Shown: one piece after another, positions 48,778 to 57,830 of the stretch
Layout: each line of letters opens with the position of its first letter
Numbering within the stretch: the stretch's first letter is position 1
Assembly (NCBI RefSeq): GCF_029395675.1
Contig: NZ_CP115184.1
Span: forward strand, 682,001 to 746,000
Length of the DNA: 64,000 nucleotides
Source: Janibacter cremeus
GTDB lineage: Bacteria; Actinomycetota; Actinomycetes; Actinomycetales; Dermatophilaceae
Reading direction: 5' to 3'
Notes under the pieces: generated by a model
What the model was told of the DNA's origin: nothing
Seen by the model: only the letters and a program-made list of their open reading frames with translations
The model's database searches: none
Position numbers and translations under genes: made by a program

Positions 48778-49554
48778 TCAGGAGCCCTCGGGCCAGCTGT
48801 CGTCGACCGGCGCGCCGCCCTCGACGACGGGCTCGTCCTCGGGCGCGAAGTCGGACCAGGAGTCGCGCGGCCGGTAGCCGAGATCGAGGTTGGTGTTGGT
48901 CATCGACCAGCGGCGGTTGGGGTTGTCGGAGATCGCGTAGTAGATGCCGAAGTCGACCTCGGCCTCGATGGCGCACCGCACCACCTCGGCGGAGTCGTGC
49001 TCACTGAGCCACATCGCGTGCAGGACATCGGCGTCGACGAGCGTCGGGTCGCCCGAGACCCACCCGATGCGCAGCGCGATGAAGGACACCCCGTACTCGT
49101 CGTGGTAGTAGCGACCGAGGACCTCGCCGAAGACCTTCGAGACCCCGTAGAGCGAGTCCGCACGCGGTGGGGTGTCGGGGTAGACCGGCCACTCCTCGTG
49201 GCGGTCGTACATCCCCATCGCGTGGTTCGAGGACGCGAAGACCACCCGCCGGACGCCGGCATCACGCGCCGCCTCGAGGACGTTGCGGGTGCCGATGATG
49301 TTCGCGCCGAGCACCGCGTCCCAGGACGACTCGGGGGAGGCGGCGCCGGCGAGGTGGACCACCGTGTCGATGCCGTCCATCAGGCCGCGCACCGCGTCGT
49401 AGTCGGCGAGGTCGGCCCCGAGGACCACCGGGTCCGCATCCGGCGCGGCGGTCAGGTCGTGACCGGTGATGTCGTACTCGCCCTTGAGGCGCTGCGTGAG
49501 GACCGAGCCCACGCCGCCTGCCGAACCGGTGATGAGGATGCGTCGCTTGGTCAT
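48778..49554 (-). CDS. NAD-dependent epimerase/dehydratase, uronate-dehydrogenase-like
   Basis: A 258-residue extended SDR with RILITGSAGGVGSVLTQRLK (NAD site), VVHLAGAASPESSWDAVLGA, VFASSNHAMGMYD and the catalytic YGVSK. The short length, SSNHAMG motif and closing segment GIYYAISDNPNRRW resemble hexuronate dehydrogenases (Udh). It should oxidise a sugar acid with NAD. Together with the MFS transporter it could form a small uptake-and-oxidation unit; this is inference. Confidence 0.82.
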   Translation of the reverse strand: MTKRRILITGSAGGVGSVLTQRLKGEYDITGHDLTAAPDADPVVLGADLADYDAVRGLMDGIDTVVHLAGAASPESSWDAVLGANIIGTRNVLEAARDAGVRRVVFASSNHAMGMYDRHEEWPVYPDTPPRADSLYGVSKVFGEVLGRYYHDEYGVSFIALRIGWVSGDPTLVDADVLHAMWLSEHDSAEVVRCAIEAEVDFGIYYAISDNPNRRWSMTNTNLDLGYRPRDSWSDFAPEDEPVVEGGAPVDDSWPEGS

Positions 49555-49664
49555 GTCTCCTACTGTGCTCCGCTCGGGGGTTCCGGTGGAAGGGGGTCGG
49601 TCCGGGACGGGGCGCCGTCGCCGTCACCTCCGGCAAGCTTCGGTGATGACGATCTGGGCCCGAG

Positions 49665-50468
49665 TCATGCAGGAGTGGAACTGGCAAGAATATCGAGGGT
49701 CAATTGCGCCTGAGCCCGATGGTCCTCGGGCAGTGCCTGCCACGCGGCATGCGACGTGCTGAGTTGAGATGCCAAGTTGGCGATACGGCGACGGTCTGAC
49801 CCAGTGAACTCGGCCAGCTCGGTGAAGGGATCGTCGATGCATGCGAGTAGTGCCGCCGCGTCGAACAGGTGACGTTCGCGGTCGCGGGAGTCACTCGTGA
49901 AGGCGGCGGACTTCAGGATGAGTGCCGCAAACGCACGCGGCACCGAGATGGTCGCTTTCTCGCCGGCCGTGATCTCCAAACGAGTGTTGAGCGTACGACG
50001 CAGGGCTTGGGTGCCGCCCTCGATGCGGACCGTCTCGTATCCACGAAGTTTCTCGATCACTCGCGGTGCTGGGTGGTCAGCGATCAGGACGTCCACCTGC
50101 TGCTCCGGTGCTCCGGCGACGAGGTCGACGGCGGTGCTGCCCCGTACAAAGCGATGGGCGGTGTGATTGCGCTCATCGATGCTGGTCTGAAAGTGGTAGC
50201 CCAGCGACTCCAGGGCGGCGGCCACCATGTTCGGGACACCACGGAGCGTCTCAATGTGCAGGACGATGTCGACATCGTTGGTCGGACGCACCATTCCCAG
50301 ACCGTGATGGATCGTGTGGAGTTGGGCCATCAGGCCGCCGACCAGCGTCCAACTTCCAACCGGGAGCGAGGCGGCCAGTTCGGCGACGCTGGGCCACGGG
50401 GTTGGCCAGCCACCGGGCGGCGCGGCAACGTCTATCAGGGGGCGCTCCGGATCCCCGTTTCCCGTCAT
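49665..50468 (-). CDS. AbiEii-type nucleotidyltransferase toxin-like protein
   Basis: A 267-residue protein with a nucleotidyltransferase fold: WTLVGGLMAQLHTIHHG followed by RPTNDVDIVLHIETLRGVPN, the G-x-x-A and D-x-D pattern, then STAVDLVAGAPEQQVDVLIA with a further acid. The C-terminal half is helical (KSAAFTSDSRDRERHLFDAA). Such proteins in two-gene operons with a DNA-binding partner are AbiE/MNT-type toxins that modify tRNA or other targets. Its ATG overlaps the partner's stop. Confidence 0.72.
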   Translation of the reverse strand: MTGNGDPERPLIDVAAPPGGWPTPWPSVAELAASLPVGSWTLVGGLMAQLHTIHHGLGMVRPTNDVDIVLHIETLRGVPNMVAAALESLGYHFQTSIDERNHTAHRFVRGSTAVDLVAGAPEQQVDVLIADHPAPRVIEKLRGYETVRIEGGTQALRRTLNTRLEITAGEKATISVPRAFAALILKSAAFTSDSRDRERHLFDAAALLACIDDPFTELAEFTGSDRRRIANLASQLSTSHAAWQALPEDHRAQAQLTLDILASSTPA

Positions 50469-51133
50469 CGGTATGCCTTCAGGAGCTTGTGTAGGGCGCG
50501 GTTGCCGATGCCCCGCATTCGCGGATCGGTGCTCGTCGCCGCATCCAGTGCTGCGGTGACCGGAGTGGTGACCAACTCCCGGGCGCGTGCGAAATCGAAG
50601 CTCGTGACCCGCAGGGTGACTGCGCCACCCGGATCGGCCCGGAGGCCGAGCATGACCACGACTCTGTCCAGATCGCCAGCAGCGAGATAGCCATCGACGC
50701 TGCCATCGATCGCCTCAGTGATGCCGAGCGAGCTGGTGTTGCTGACCACGATCAGATCACGCAGCCGCGGGAGCGCTGCGCGGTGCGCCTCGAACGTGCA
50801 GACCCGGGCGCGATCACGCATCCGGGGGACTAGATCGTCGACGTCGCTGATCGCCCGTAGGCTCTGACGAAGACGGGACCTCTGGGTCGCTCCCAACCAG
50901 TCGGCGTCGCGGCCAGCCAGCAGGGCGACTGCTCCCCAAGCGGTGTGCTCGGCCCATGCGCGGGTACGGCCCCGGTGCTGGGAATGGAGATAGCGGTCCA
51001 CGGAGTCACGGTCGATCAGCCCTCGGGCGATCCGGGAGACGGCGCCCGACTCTGCCAGGCGGCGGGCATGGCGAGTTGATACGCCGACGGCGCGCGCCGT
51101 CTCATCGAGGGTGAGGAAATCTCCACCGGCCAC
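50465..51133 (-). CDS. HTH protein, AbiEi-like antitoxin/regulator
   Basis: About 222 residues from GTG 51133; the frame extends to TTG 51169, but that TTG is part of a likely -35 box. The N-terminus is a helix-turn-helix (FLTLDETARAVGVSTRHARR, then ARGLIDRDSVDRYL). The C-terminal part (CTFEAHRAALPRLRDLIVVS) fits no motif I can name. It comes first in the operon, then the nucleotidyltransferase, the AbiE order. It probably binds the inverted repeat over its own start region. Confidence 0.62.
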   Translation of the reverse strand: MAGGDFLTLDETARAVGVSTRHARRLAESGAVSRIARGLIDRDSVDRYLHSQHRGRTRAWAEHTAWGAVALLAGRDADWLGATQRSRLRQSLRAISDVDDLVPRMRDRARVCTFEAHRAALPRLRDLIVVSNTSSLGITEAIDGSVDGYLAAGDLDRVVVMLGLRADPGGAVTLRVTSFDFARARELVTTPVTAALDAATSTDPRMRGIGNRALHKLLKAYR

Positions 51134-51134
51134 A

Positions 51135-51169
51135 ACAGATAATGTCCTATAGCGGCTGTAATCTGTCAA
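51135..51169 (-). promoter_or_regulatory. Promoter with inverted-repeat operator for the AbiE-like pair
   Basis: On the minus strand TTGACA (51169-51164) begins right after the DUF4236 stop. ATCTGT and ACAGAT (51161-51166 and 51135-51140) form an inverted repeat around the -10 region. Start codon GTG follows immediately, suggesting a leaderless, self-repressed transcript. Confidence 0.5.
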
Positions 51170-52257
51170 TACTCGTCTTCGTCGACGAGGTCGATGACCC
51201 TGACGGCGGCGGCGATGTCGGGGTGGTCGTCGGTGTCCAGGGCCTGGATCTCACGCGCGACGCCCTTCTGCTCCAGGACGTACTCGGTGGAGGCATCCGT
51301 GACAACCTGCATCGCGTCGGCCTCCTCCCAGCGGACGCTCTCGAGCGTCTCCCGGGTGAACCTAGCCGCCATGAGCGCCTCGGGCTCCCGCTCCCCGTAC
51401 GCGTCGGCAGCGGTGCGGCGGACGGCGACGACGCTCGCCTCCCGGATCGACGGGGCCGTGGCGAGGACCTCCTTGGCCGTGACGACGACGTACCCGGCGA
51501 CCATGAGGGAGTAGAGGGCGTTCCACTGGGTCCTCGACGCCGTGCGCAGCGAGAGGTTGCCCGCGGCCGTGGTGCCGGGGATCCGCTCGGGCAGCGCCTC
51601 GGCATCGGGCACCCGGACGACCACCGAGGCGACGTCCGCCTCGACGCCCACCGGCGCGGACTCGGCGTCGTTGTCCTCGAGCGCACGCGCGAGGGCCGCG
51701 AGGACGGCGTCGTGGTCGTTGTCCAGCAGCCGGCGCCACCAGGCGTCCAGGACCTGCTGGTCCTGCTCCTGCTGGACGTCCGCCGACCGCACCAGTGCCG
51801 CGTGCTCGGCGATCGCGGTCGCCCGGGCGCGCTTGCGGGCCGTCCGGCGCTTGCGGACGGCGAAGAGCCAGTGCTCGGAGGCGGCCGCCTTCTCCCGGCG
51901 CCTGATCAGCTCGGTCAGGGACAGCACGTCCCACCGCTCGGCCTCGGGTCGCTCGGCCGGAGGGAAGTGCGGTCGGTGCAGCTCGAGCACGGCATCGATG
52001 GCCCGGGTGATCAGCTCGGCCTGCTCGGCCTTGGTCGCCGCCGCGAGGGACCGGCTGCGCTGCCCGGTCGAGCCGCGCCGACGCGACCGTGACCCGCCGA
52101 GGCCGTGGTAGTAGCTGACCGGCCCCGCACCGGTCGAGACCCCGGGTCCACCCGCGCCGACGTGCACGCGCGCAGCCCGCGGCCCGAGGCTGGTGCGAAC
52201 CCCACGGCCGGTCAGGCGGACTCGGACCCCGGGCGCGACCCTGAAGTAGAAACCCAT
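51166..52257 (-). CDS. DUF4236 domain protein
   Basis: A 363-residue protein. The N-terminus MGFYFRVAPGVRVRLTGRG with VRTSLGPRAARVHVG and GPGVSTGAGPVSYYHGL is a clear DUF4236 domain. A basic linker (RSRRRGSTGQRSRS), a long helical region and a C-terminal alpha/beta part follow. The C-terminal section contains AGNLSLRTASRTQWNALYSL and VLATAPSIREASVVAVRRT. Function unknown; DUF4236 proteins often sit near restriction or toxin systems. Confidence 0.75.
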   Translation of the reverse strand: MGFYFRVAPGVRVRLTGRGVRTSLGPRAARVHVGAGGPGVSTGAGPVSYYHGLGGSRSRRRGSTGQRSRSLAAATKAEQAELITRAIDAVLELHRPHFPPAERPEAERWDVLSLTELIRRREKAAASEHWLFAVRKRRTARKRARATAIAEHAALVRSADVQQEQDQQVLDAWWRRLLDNDHDAVLAALARALEDNDAESAPVGVEADVASVVVRVPDAEALPERIPGTTAAGNLSLRTASRTQWNALYSLMVAGYVVVTAKEVLATAPSIREASVVAVRRTAADAYGEREPEALMAARFTRETLESVRWEEADAMQVVTDASTEYVLEQKGVAREIQALDTDDHPDIAAAVRVIDLVDEDEY

Positions 52258-52268
52258 GCGCCCGAAGC

Positions 52269-53201
52269 CTAGTCAGCCCCGCCCACCCCGGGTCGCTCGA
52301 CACGACGACTGGCGACGGCGTCGAGGGCCCCGAGGGCGGTGGCGACAGCCGGTTGCCTGCGGCCGCCCCGTCGCACGGCGGTCAGGAGGTGGCGTGCCGG
52401 AGCCGGCTCGCCCCGCAGGGGCACGCGCACGGTCCGCTCCGCAGCGGGGATGCGGGCGAGTCGTGGGATCAGGGCGACACCCAGTCCGGCGCTCACGAGG
52501 GCGGCGCCGGTGTCCCACTCGGAGGTCTCGTGGGCCGCTGACGGAGTGAATCCGGCTGCGGCGCAGGCCGCCAGGACCAGCCGGTGGTGGGGCCGGCCGG
52601 GGCGATCGAGGATCCACGGCTCCTGTGCGGCGTCGCGCAGCAGGACGGAGGGCCTGGCGGCGAAGGGGTGGTCTGCCGGGACGAGCAGGTCCAGCGGATC
52701 GTCTAGGAGGGCCTGCTGGTCGAAGCGGGTATCGGTGCTCGCCGGGATCGTCGCGGTCGCGACGACCACGGCCAGGTCCGCCTGCTGTGCCAGCAGCAGG
52801 TCGAAGCACTCCTCGGGATCGGCCTCGATGATCCGCACGCTGCACCTCGGGTGGATTGCGCGCACCTGCGCCGCGACGGAGGGCAGCAGCGCGGACGCCG
52901 CGGTGGCGAAACCGCACAGCCGCAGCGACCTGACCTGGTCGGGGTCGGTCCGCGCCAGGTCGGCGCGGACCTCCTCCCAGAGCGCGAAGAGGTCGTCGGC
53001 GTGCTCCAGCAGGATCCGGGCCGGCTCGGTCAGTCGGACACCGCGCCCGTCCTGCTCCAGCAAGGGCACACCGAGCTCGGCGGACAGCGAGCGCAGCTGG
53101 TGCGAGACCGCGGACGGCGAGAAGCCGAGTGCCTGGGCGGCGGCGGTCACGGTGCCGTGCGAGGCGACGACGCGCAGCACGTTGAGACGGCGATCGATCA
53201 T
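52269..53201 (-). CDS. LysR-type transcriptional regulator
   Basis: A 310-residue protein from ATG 53201. Residues 1-60 are the LysR winged helix (NVLRVVASHGTVTAAAQALG and FSPSAVSHQLRSL). The rest is the two-lobed effector domain (SLRLCGFATAASALLPSVAA, SGLGVALIPRLARI region). It is divergent from the Rieske oxygenase operon with a perfect 9-base inverted repeat between them, so it most likely activates or represses that operon in response to its substrate. Confidence 0.88.
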   Translation of the reverse strand: MIDRRLNVLRVVASHGTVTAAAQALGFSPSAVSHQLRSLSAELGVPLLEQDGRGVRLTEPARILLEHADDLFALWEEVRADLARTDPDQVRSLRLCGFATAASALLPSVAAQVRAIHPRCSVRIIEADPEECFDLLLAQQADLAVVVATATIPASTDTRFDQQALLDDPLDLLVPADHPFAARPSVLLRDAAQEPWILDRPGRPHHRLVLAACAAAGFTPSAAHETSEWDTGAALVSAGLGVALIPRLARIPAAERTVRVPLRGEPAPARHLLTAVRRGGRRQPAVATALGALDAVASRRVERPGVGGAD

Positions 53202-53208
53202 GCAACGA

Positions 53209-53230
53209 TCTTGCACGACGCCGTGCAAGA
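53209..53230. promoter_or_regulatory. Perfect palindrome, probable LysR operator
   Basis: TCTTGCACG (53209-53217), ACGC, CGTGCAAGA (53222-53230). The 9-base arms contain the T-N11-A core expected of LysR sites. It lies eight bases before the regulator start and 73 bases before the oxygenase start. Confidence 0.72.
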
Positions 53231-53303
53231 ACGTGCGCTTCTCCTCATATGAGATCCGGGTCACACTCGAGGTGGGACGCCAGATCGGATCGAGGAGTGC
53301 ACC

Positions 53304-54635
53304 GTGACCGCTTACGCAGCGACCACCCGGCCCCAACCAGTGACCACCCCGGACACGGCCACTCCGTCCACGCCCGGATCGCCGCCGGGGGACCTCGGAG
53401 CCTCCGGACTGGCGCAGCTCGTCGCACGGCGCACGCCCGGCCGCTCCCTCGAGGCGCCGTTCTACACCAGCCCGGACGTCTTCGACCTCGACGTGGCAGC
53501 GGTCTTCGCCCGCCACTGGGTCTTCGTCGCCACCGAGCCGGAGATCCCCGAGCCCGGTGACTACGTGACCGTCGACATCGGTCCGTACTCCGTCATCGTG
53601 CTGCGCGACGACGAGGAGCAGGTGCGCGCCTTCCACAACGTCTGCCGGCACCGCGGCACACGGTTGCTCCCCGAGGCCCGCGGGTCCGTGGGCAACCTCG
53701 TGTGCGGTTACCACCAGTGGACCTACGCCACCGACGGGCGCCTGCTGCACGCCGGGCAGCAGTCACCCGACTTCGACGCCGGCTGCTGGAGCCTGAAGCA
53801 GGTCCACGTGCGCTCCGTGGACGGGCTGGTCCTCGTCTGCCTCGCGACCGACCCGCCCTCCGACATCGACGACGTCGCCGCCCGGCTGCGGCCCTACCTC
53901 GCACCCCACCGGCTGGCGCGCACGAAGGTCGCCGCCCGGGAGGACCTGGTCGAGCACGCGAACTGGAAGCTGGTGATGGAGAACAACCGCGAGTGCTACC
54001 ACTGCGAGGCCGGCCACCCGGAGCTGACCTGCACGTTCTTCCCGACCTGGGGCTATGCCGAGGACGCGATCCCGCGCCGGCTGCTGCCGGCGCACGAGCG
54101 CTACCTGGGTGCGACGGCCGAGCTGGCGGAGACCTGTCGCACGCGGGACATCCCCACCGCGCTGATCCGTGAGGTGTCCGGCCGGTCGACGGCCTTCCGG
54201 GTGGACCGGGGGCCGCTGGACGGGGCGGGGGAGTCCTACACCCGCGACGGGCGGGCCGCCTGCGAGCGCCTGCTGGGGGACCTGGACGTGCGCCGCCTGG
54301 GCCGACTGTCGATCCACCTGCAGCCCAACTCGTGGTTCCACGTCGTCGGCGACCACGCCGTCACCTTCACCGCGCTGCCGTTGGCGGCCGACCGCACCCT
54401 GGTGCGCACCACCTGGCTGGTCCACGAGGACGCCGTCGAGGGCGTCGACTACGACCTGGCGACCCTCACCGACGTGTGGCACCGGACCAATGCCCAGGAC
54501 GCGGGCTTCGTCTCCCGCGCGCAGGCCGGGGTCAGCGACCCCGCGTACGAGCCCGGCCCGTACTCGCCGTCCGAGAGCGACGTCGACGCCTTCGTCACCT
54601 GGTACATCGAGCGACTGGCGGAGGAGCTCGGATGA
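53304..54635 (+). CDS. Rieske non-haem iron oxygenase (betaine demethylase type)
   Basis: A 443-residue alpha subunit. The Rieske [2Fe-2S] site is NVCRHRGTR (Cys114, His116) with VCGYHQW (Cys134, His137). The mononuclear iron site is ENNRECYHCEAGH (His233, His238). The extended N-terminus is Thr/Pro-rich. The CYHCEAGHPEL motif and the following TFFPTW are those of glycine betaine (GbcA) and stachydrine demethylases, which remove N-methyl groups as formaldehyde. Its reductase and a DgcA/StcD-like flavoprotein follow in the same operon, supporting a quaternary or N-methyl amine substrate. Confidence 0.85.
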   Translation: MTAYAATTRPQPVTTPDTATPSTPGSPPGDLGASGLAQLVARRTPGRSLEAPFYTSPDVFDLDVAAVFARHWVFVATEPEIPEPGDYVTVDIGPYSVIVLRDDEEQVRAFHNVCRHRGTRLLPEARGSVGNLVCGYHQWTYATDGRLLHAGQQSPDFDAGCWSLKQVHVRSVDGLVLVCLATDPPSDIDDVAARLRPYLAPHRLARTKVAAREDLVEHANWKLVMENNRECYHCEAGHPELTCTFFPTWGYAEDAIPRRLLPAHERYLGATAELAETCRTRDIPTALIREVSGRSTAFRVDRGPLDGAGESYTRDGRAACERLLGDLDVRRLGRLSIHLQPNSWFHVVGDHAVTFTALPLAADRTLVRTTWLVHEDAVEGVDYDLATLTDVWHRTNAQDAGFVSRAQAGVSDPAYEPGPYSPSESDVDAFVTWYIERLAEELG

Positions 54636-55795
54636 CCGACATGCTGGTCCGCCCCGCCACGAGGGCAGGAGCAGACCCCCGGGAGGGCGCGTGGACCGAC
54701 ACGATCGACGGCCCGCTCACCTGCACCGCCGTCGTGGACGTCACCCACGACGTGCGCACCTTCACCTTCGCGCCTCCCGCTGGCAGGTTGCTGCGGTTCC
54801 TGCCGGGCCAGTACCTGACGTTCAGTTTCGTCGTCGACGGCCGGCCGGTCTCGCGCTGCTACACCATCTCCTCCGCACCGACGCGGCCCGAGCTGCTGGA
54901 GATCACCGTCAAGCGGGTGCCCGGCGGGGTCGTCTCCCCGTGGCTGCACGAGCACCTGCGGCCCGGGGACGTCGTCGAGGCGAGCGGGCCGTGCGGTCAG
55001 TTCAGCCACGAGCTCCACCCCGCCGACAGCCACCTCTTCCTCACGGCGGGCAGCGGCATCACCCCGGCCATGTCGATGCTGCGGACCCTGTGCGACACCG
55101 GTGCCGCCGCCGACGTCGTCCTCGTCCACTGCGCCCGCACCCCCGACGACATCGTCTACCGCAGTGAGCTCGCGCAGCTGTCCGCCCGCCACGGCGTCGC
55201 GGTCGCGGTCCTGTGCGAGGAGGACTCCCCGGGTGAGCACTGGGACGGCCTGCGCGGCCGGCTCGACGCGGCCGCGCTGCGGCAGGTCGCGCCGGACCTG
55301 CGCCGCCGCGAGGTCTTCACCTGTGGTCCGCCACCCTTCATGGCGGCGGTCCGTGAGCTGCTCGAGGGCGAAGGGGGCGACCCCCGCCGCGCGCACGAGG
55401 AGTCCTTCGTCCTCGAGGGCGCGATGTCGACCGGGCGGTCGACCGCCGATGACCCGTCGACCACCGACGGCCGGGCGGCCGCCGACAGCCGGGCGGCCGC
55501 CGACGACCACGTGGGAGCCGACCGCGTCGCGGCGACGTACCGACTCGAGCTGCGGCGCAGCGGTCGGGTCGTGGAGTGCGACGGCGAATCGACGATCCTC
55601 GAGGCGGCGCTCCGGGCGGGGGTCACGCTCCCTTCGTCGTGCGAGGAGGGCATGTGCGGCACCTGCAAGCTGACCCTGCTCGACGGCCGCGTCGACATGC
55701 AGCACGCGGGCGGCATCCGCCCGCGGGAGGTGGCCCAGGGGAAGATCCTGCCCTGCTGCTCCACCCCGCTCGAGGACGTGGTGGTGGACGCATGA
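54632..55795 (+). CDS. Ferredoxin reductase of the Rieske oxygenase (GbcB-like)
   Basis: A 387-residue protein from ATG 54632. FAD/NAD(P)H reductase domain first: PGQYLTFSFVVDGRPVSRCY, LTAGSGITPAMSMLRTL and VFTCGPPPFM. Then a variable Asp/Ala-rich linker (TADDPSTTDGRAAADSRAA, repeated), then a plant-type [2Fe-2S] ferredoxin domain with CEEGMCGTC (Cys337, 342, 345) and Cys375. It passes electrons from NAD(P)H to the oxygenase. Overlaps both neighbours by four bases. Confidence 0.88.
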   Translation: MTDMLVRPATRAGADPREGAWTDTIDGPLTCTAVVDVTHDVRTFTFAPPAGRLLRFLPGQYLTFSFVVDGRPVSRCYTISSAPTRPELLEITVKRVPGGVVSPWLHEHLRPGDVVEASGPCGQFSHELHPADSHLFLTAGSGITPAMSMLRTLCDTGAAADVVLVHCARTPDDIVYRSELAQLSARHGVAVAVLCEEDSPGEHWDGLRGRLDAAALRQVAPDLRRREVFTCGPPPFMAAVRELLEGEGGDPRRAHEESFVLEGAMSTGRSTADDPSTTDGRAAADSRAAADDHVGADRVAATYRLELRRSGRVVECDGESTILEAALRAGVTLPSSCEEGMCGTCKLTLLDGRVDMQHAGGIRPREVAQGKILPCCSTPLEDVVVDA

Positions 55796-57825
55796 GCGCC
55801 GAGGACCCACTGCTGACCCCCTTCGCCCTCAAGGGGCTCCGGCTGCGCAACCGCATCGTCAGCACCTCCCACGAGCCGTCCTACAGCGAGGACGGGCTGC
55901 CGGGGAAGCGGTACCGCGCCTACCACGTCGAGAAGGCGCGCGGCGGCGTCGGCCTGACGATGATCGGCGGCAGCGCGCTCGTCAGCCGGGAGGTGGCGCC
56001 GGCCTTCGGCAACCTGCAGCTGTGGCGGGAGGAGTCCGAGCCGCTCCTGCGGCAGCTGGCCGACGAGGTCCACGAGCAGGGTGCGGCGGTGATGACCCAG
56101 CTGACCCACCTGGGGCACCGCACGAGCAACTATGCCCACGAGTGGCTGCCGGCCATCTCGGCCAGTGCCGTGCGCGAGCCGGCGCACCGGGCCTTCACCC
56201 GGGCGGCCGAGGAATGGGACATGGACCGGGTCGTCCACGACTTCGTCACCGTCGCCCAGCGGTGCCGGGCCGCGGGTCTCGACGGCATCGAGCTGATGGC
56301 GTACGGCCACCTGCTGGACGCCTTCTGGAGCCCGACGTGGAACCACCGCGAGGACGAGTACGGCGGCAGCCACGACAACCGGATGCGGTTCCCGCTGCGC
56401 GTGGTGCGGGCAGTGCGCGAGGCGGTCGGCCCGGACTTCGTCGTCGGAGTCCGGATGAGCTTCGACGAGGAACGCGAGGGCGGGCTCGGCCCGGGGGAGT
56501 CCCTGGGCGTGGCCGAGGACCTCGTGGCGGCAGGGGTCGACTTCTTCAGCGTCATCCGGGGGACGATCGCCACCGACGCCGAGCTCGCCAGGGTCATCCC
56601 GCCGATGGGCACCCCGGCCGCCCCGCACCTGGAGTTCGCCGGGCAGATCCGGCGGAAGCTCTCGGTCCCGGTGATGCACGCGGCCCGGATCGCCGACGTG
56701 GAGACTGCGCGCCACGCGATCCGCGAGGGGCTGCTCGACCTCGTCGGCATGACCCGGGCACTGATGGCCGACCCCGAGCTGCCCGCCAAGGTGCGCGAGG
56801 GGCACTCGGACCGGATCCGTCCGTGTGTCGGCGCGAACATGTGCATCGACGGCATCTACGCCTCGGGCGCCGCCTACTGCATCCACAACCCCTCGACGGG
56901 TCGCGAGCTCGAGGTGCCGCAGCGCGTCGAGCGGGCGAGCACGACCAGGCACGTGGCGGTCGTCGGCGCCGGTCCGGCCGGTCTGGAGGCGGCGCGGGTG
57001 CTGGCCGAGCGCGGGCACCGGGTGGAGCTGCACGAGGCCGCCGACCGGGTCGGCGGACAGCTGCTCCTCGCCTCGGCCTCGCCCCGCCGTCGCGACATGC
57101 GCGGGATCATCGACTGGCGGCGTGACGAGCTGGCCCGGCTCGGTGTCGCGGTGCACCTGGGCAGCCTCGTCGACGCGCAGACCCTGCTGGGGGAGCGGTG
57201 GGACGTCGTCGTCGTCGCGACCGGTGGGGTGCCGGCGGTGCCGCAGGTCCCCGGTGCGCAGCTGCTGCTGGACACCTGGGACGTGCTCTCCGGGGCCCGT
57301 CACCCGCACGGGCGGGTCCTCGTCTACGACGACCACGGCGGCCACCAGGCGCTCGACGCCGTCGAGGCACTGCTGCGCAGTGGTGCGGACGTCGAGCTCG
57401 TCACGCCGGAGCGGACGCTCTCGCCGGACGTCGGAGCCATCAGCGCGGCCGGCTACATCGACGCGCTCGCCCGTGCCGGGGTACCGGTGACGCTGCTGCG
57501 GCGGCTGACCGGCGCGCGCCGGTCGGGGTCACGGCTGGAGGTGGACCTTGGTGTGGACGGCTCGGACTTCGTGGAGAGCCGCACCGTCGACGCCGTGGTG
57601 GCCGAGATGGGCACCGACCCCGTCCACGACGTCTACGACGAGCTGGTCGGCCACTCCACCAACCACGGTGCGGTGGACCTCGACGCACTGCTCGGGTTGC
57701 GTGCCCAGACGATCGTGCGCAATGAGGACGGCGCGTTCCAGCTCTTCCGCATCGGGGACGCGGTGTCCAGCCGCAACGTGCACGCGGCGGTGCTCGACGC
57801 CGCGCGGCTGTGCCGAGCGATGTGA
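55792..57825 (+). CDS. DgcA/StcD-type flavoprotein demethylase
   Basis: A 677-residue protein of the trimethylamine dehydrogenase/dienoyl-CoA reductase family. The FMN barrel opens LTPFALKGLRLRNRIVSTSH with EPSYSEDGLP, characteristic of dimethylglycine (DgcA) and N-methylproline (StcD) demethylases. The Fe-S segment is RPCVGANMCIDGIY ... YCIHNPSTG. A C-terminal FAD/NAD domain has VAVVGAGPAGLEAARVLAER. It would remove the remaining N-methyl groups after the Rieske enzyme. Last gene of this operon. Which betaine is used cannot be decided. Confidence 0.85.
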   Translation: MSAEDPLLTPFALKGLRLRNRIVSTSHEPSYSEDGLPGKRYRAYHVEKARGGVGLTMIGGSALVSREVAPAFGNLQLWREESEPLLRQLADEVHEQGAAVMTQLTHLGHRTSNYAHEWLPAISASAVREPAHRAFTRAAEEWDMDRVVHDFVTVAQRCRAAGLDGIELMAYGHLLDAFWSPTWNHREDEYGGSHDNRMRFPLRVVRAVREAVGPDFVVGVRMSFDEEREGGLGPGESLGVAEDLVAAGVDFFSVIRGTIATDAELARVIPPMGTPAAPHLEFAGQIRRKLSVPVMHAARIADVETARHAIREGLLDLVGMTRALMADPELPAKVREGHSDRIRPCVGANMCIDGIYASGAAYCIHNPSTGRELEVPQRVERASTTRHVAVVGAGPAGLEAARVLAERGHRVELHEAADRVGGQLLLASASPRRRDMRGIIDWRRDELARLGVAVHLGSLVDAQTLLGERWDVVVVATGGVPAVPQVPGAQLLLDTWDVLSGARHPHGRVLVYDDHGGHQALDAVEALLRSGADVELVTPERTLSPDVGAISAAGYIDALARAGVPVTLLRRLTGARRSGSRLEVDLGVDGSDFVESRTVDAVVAEMGTDPVHDVYDELVGHSTNHGAVDLDALLGLRAQTIVRNEDGAFQLFRIGDAVSSRNVHAAVLDAARLCRAM

Positions 57826-57830
57826 GGCTT

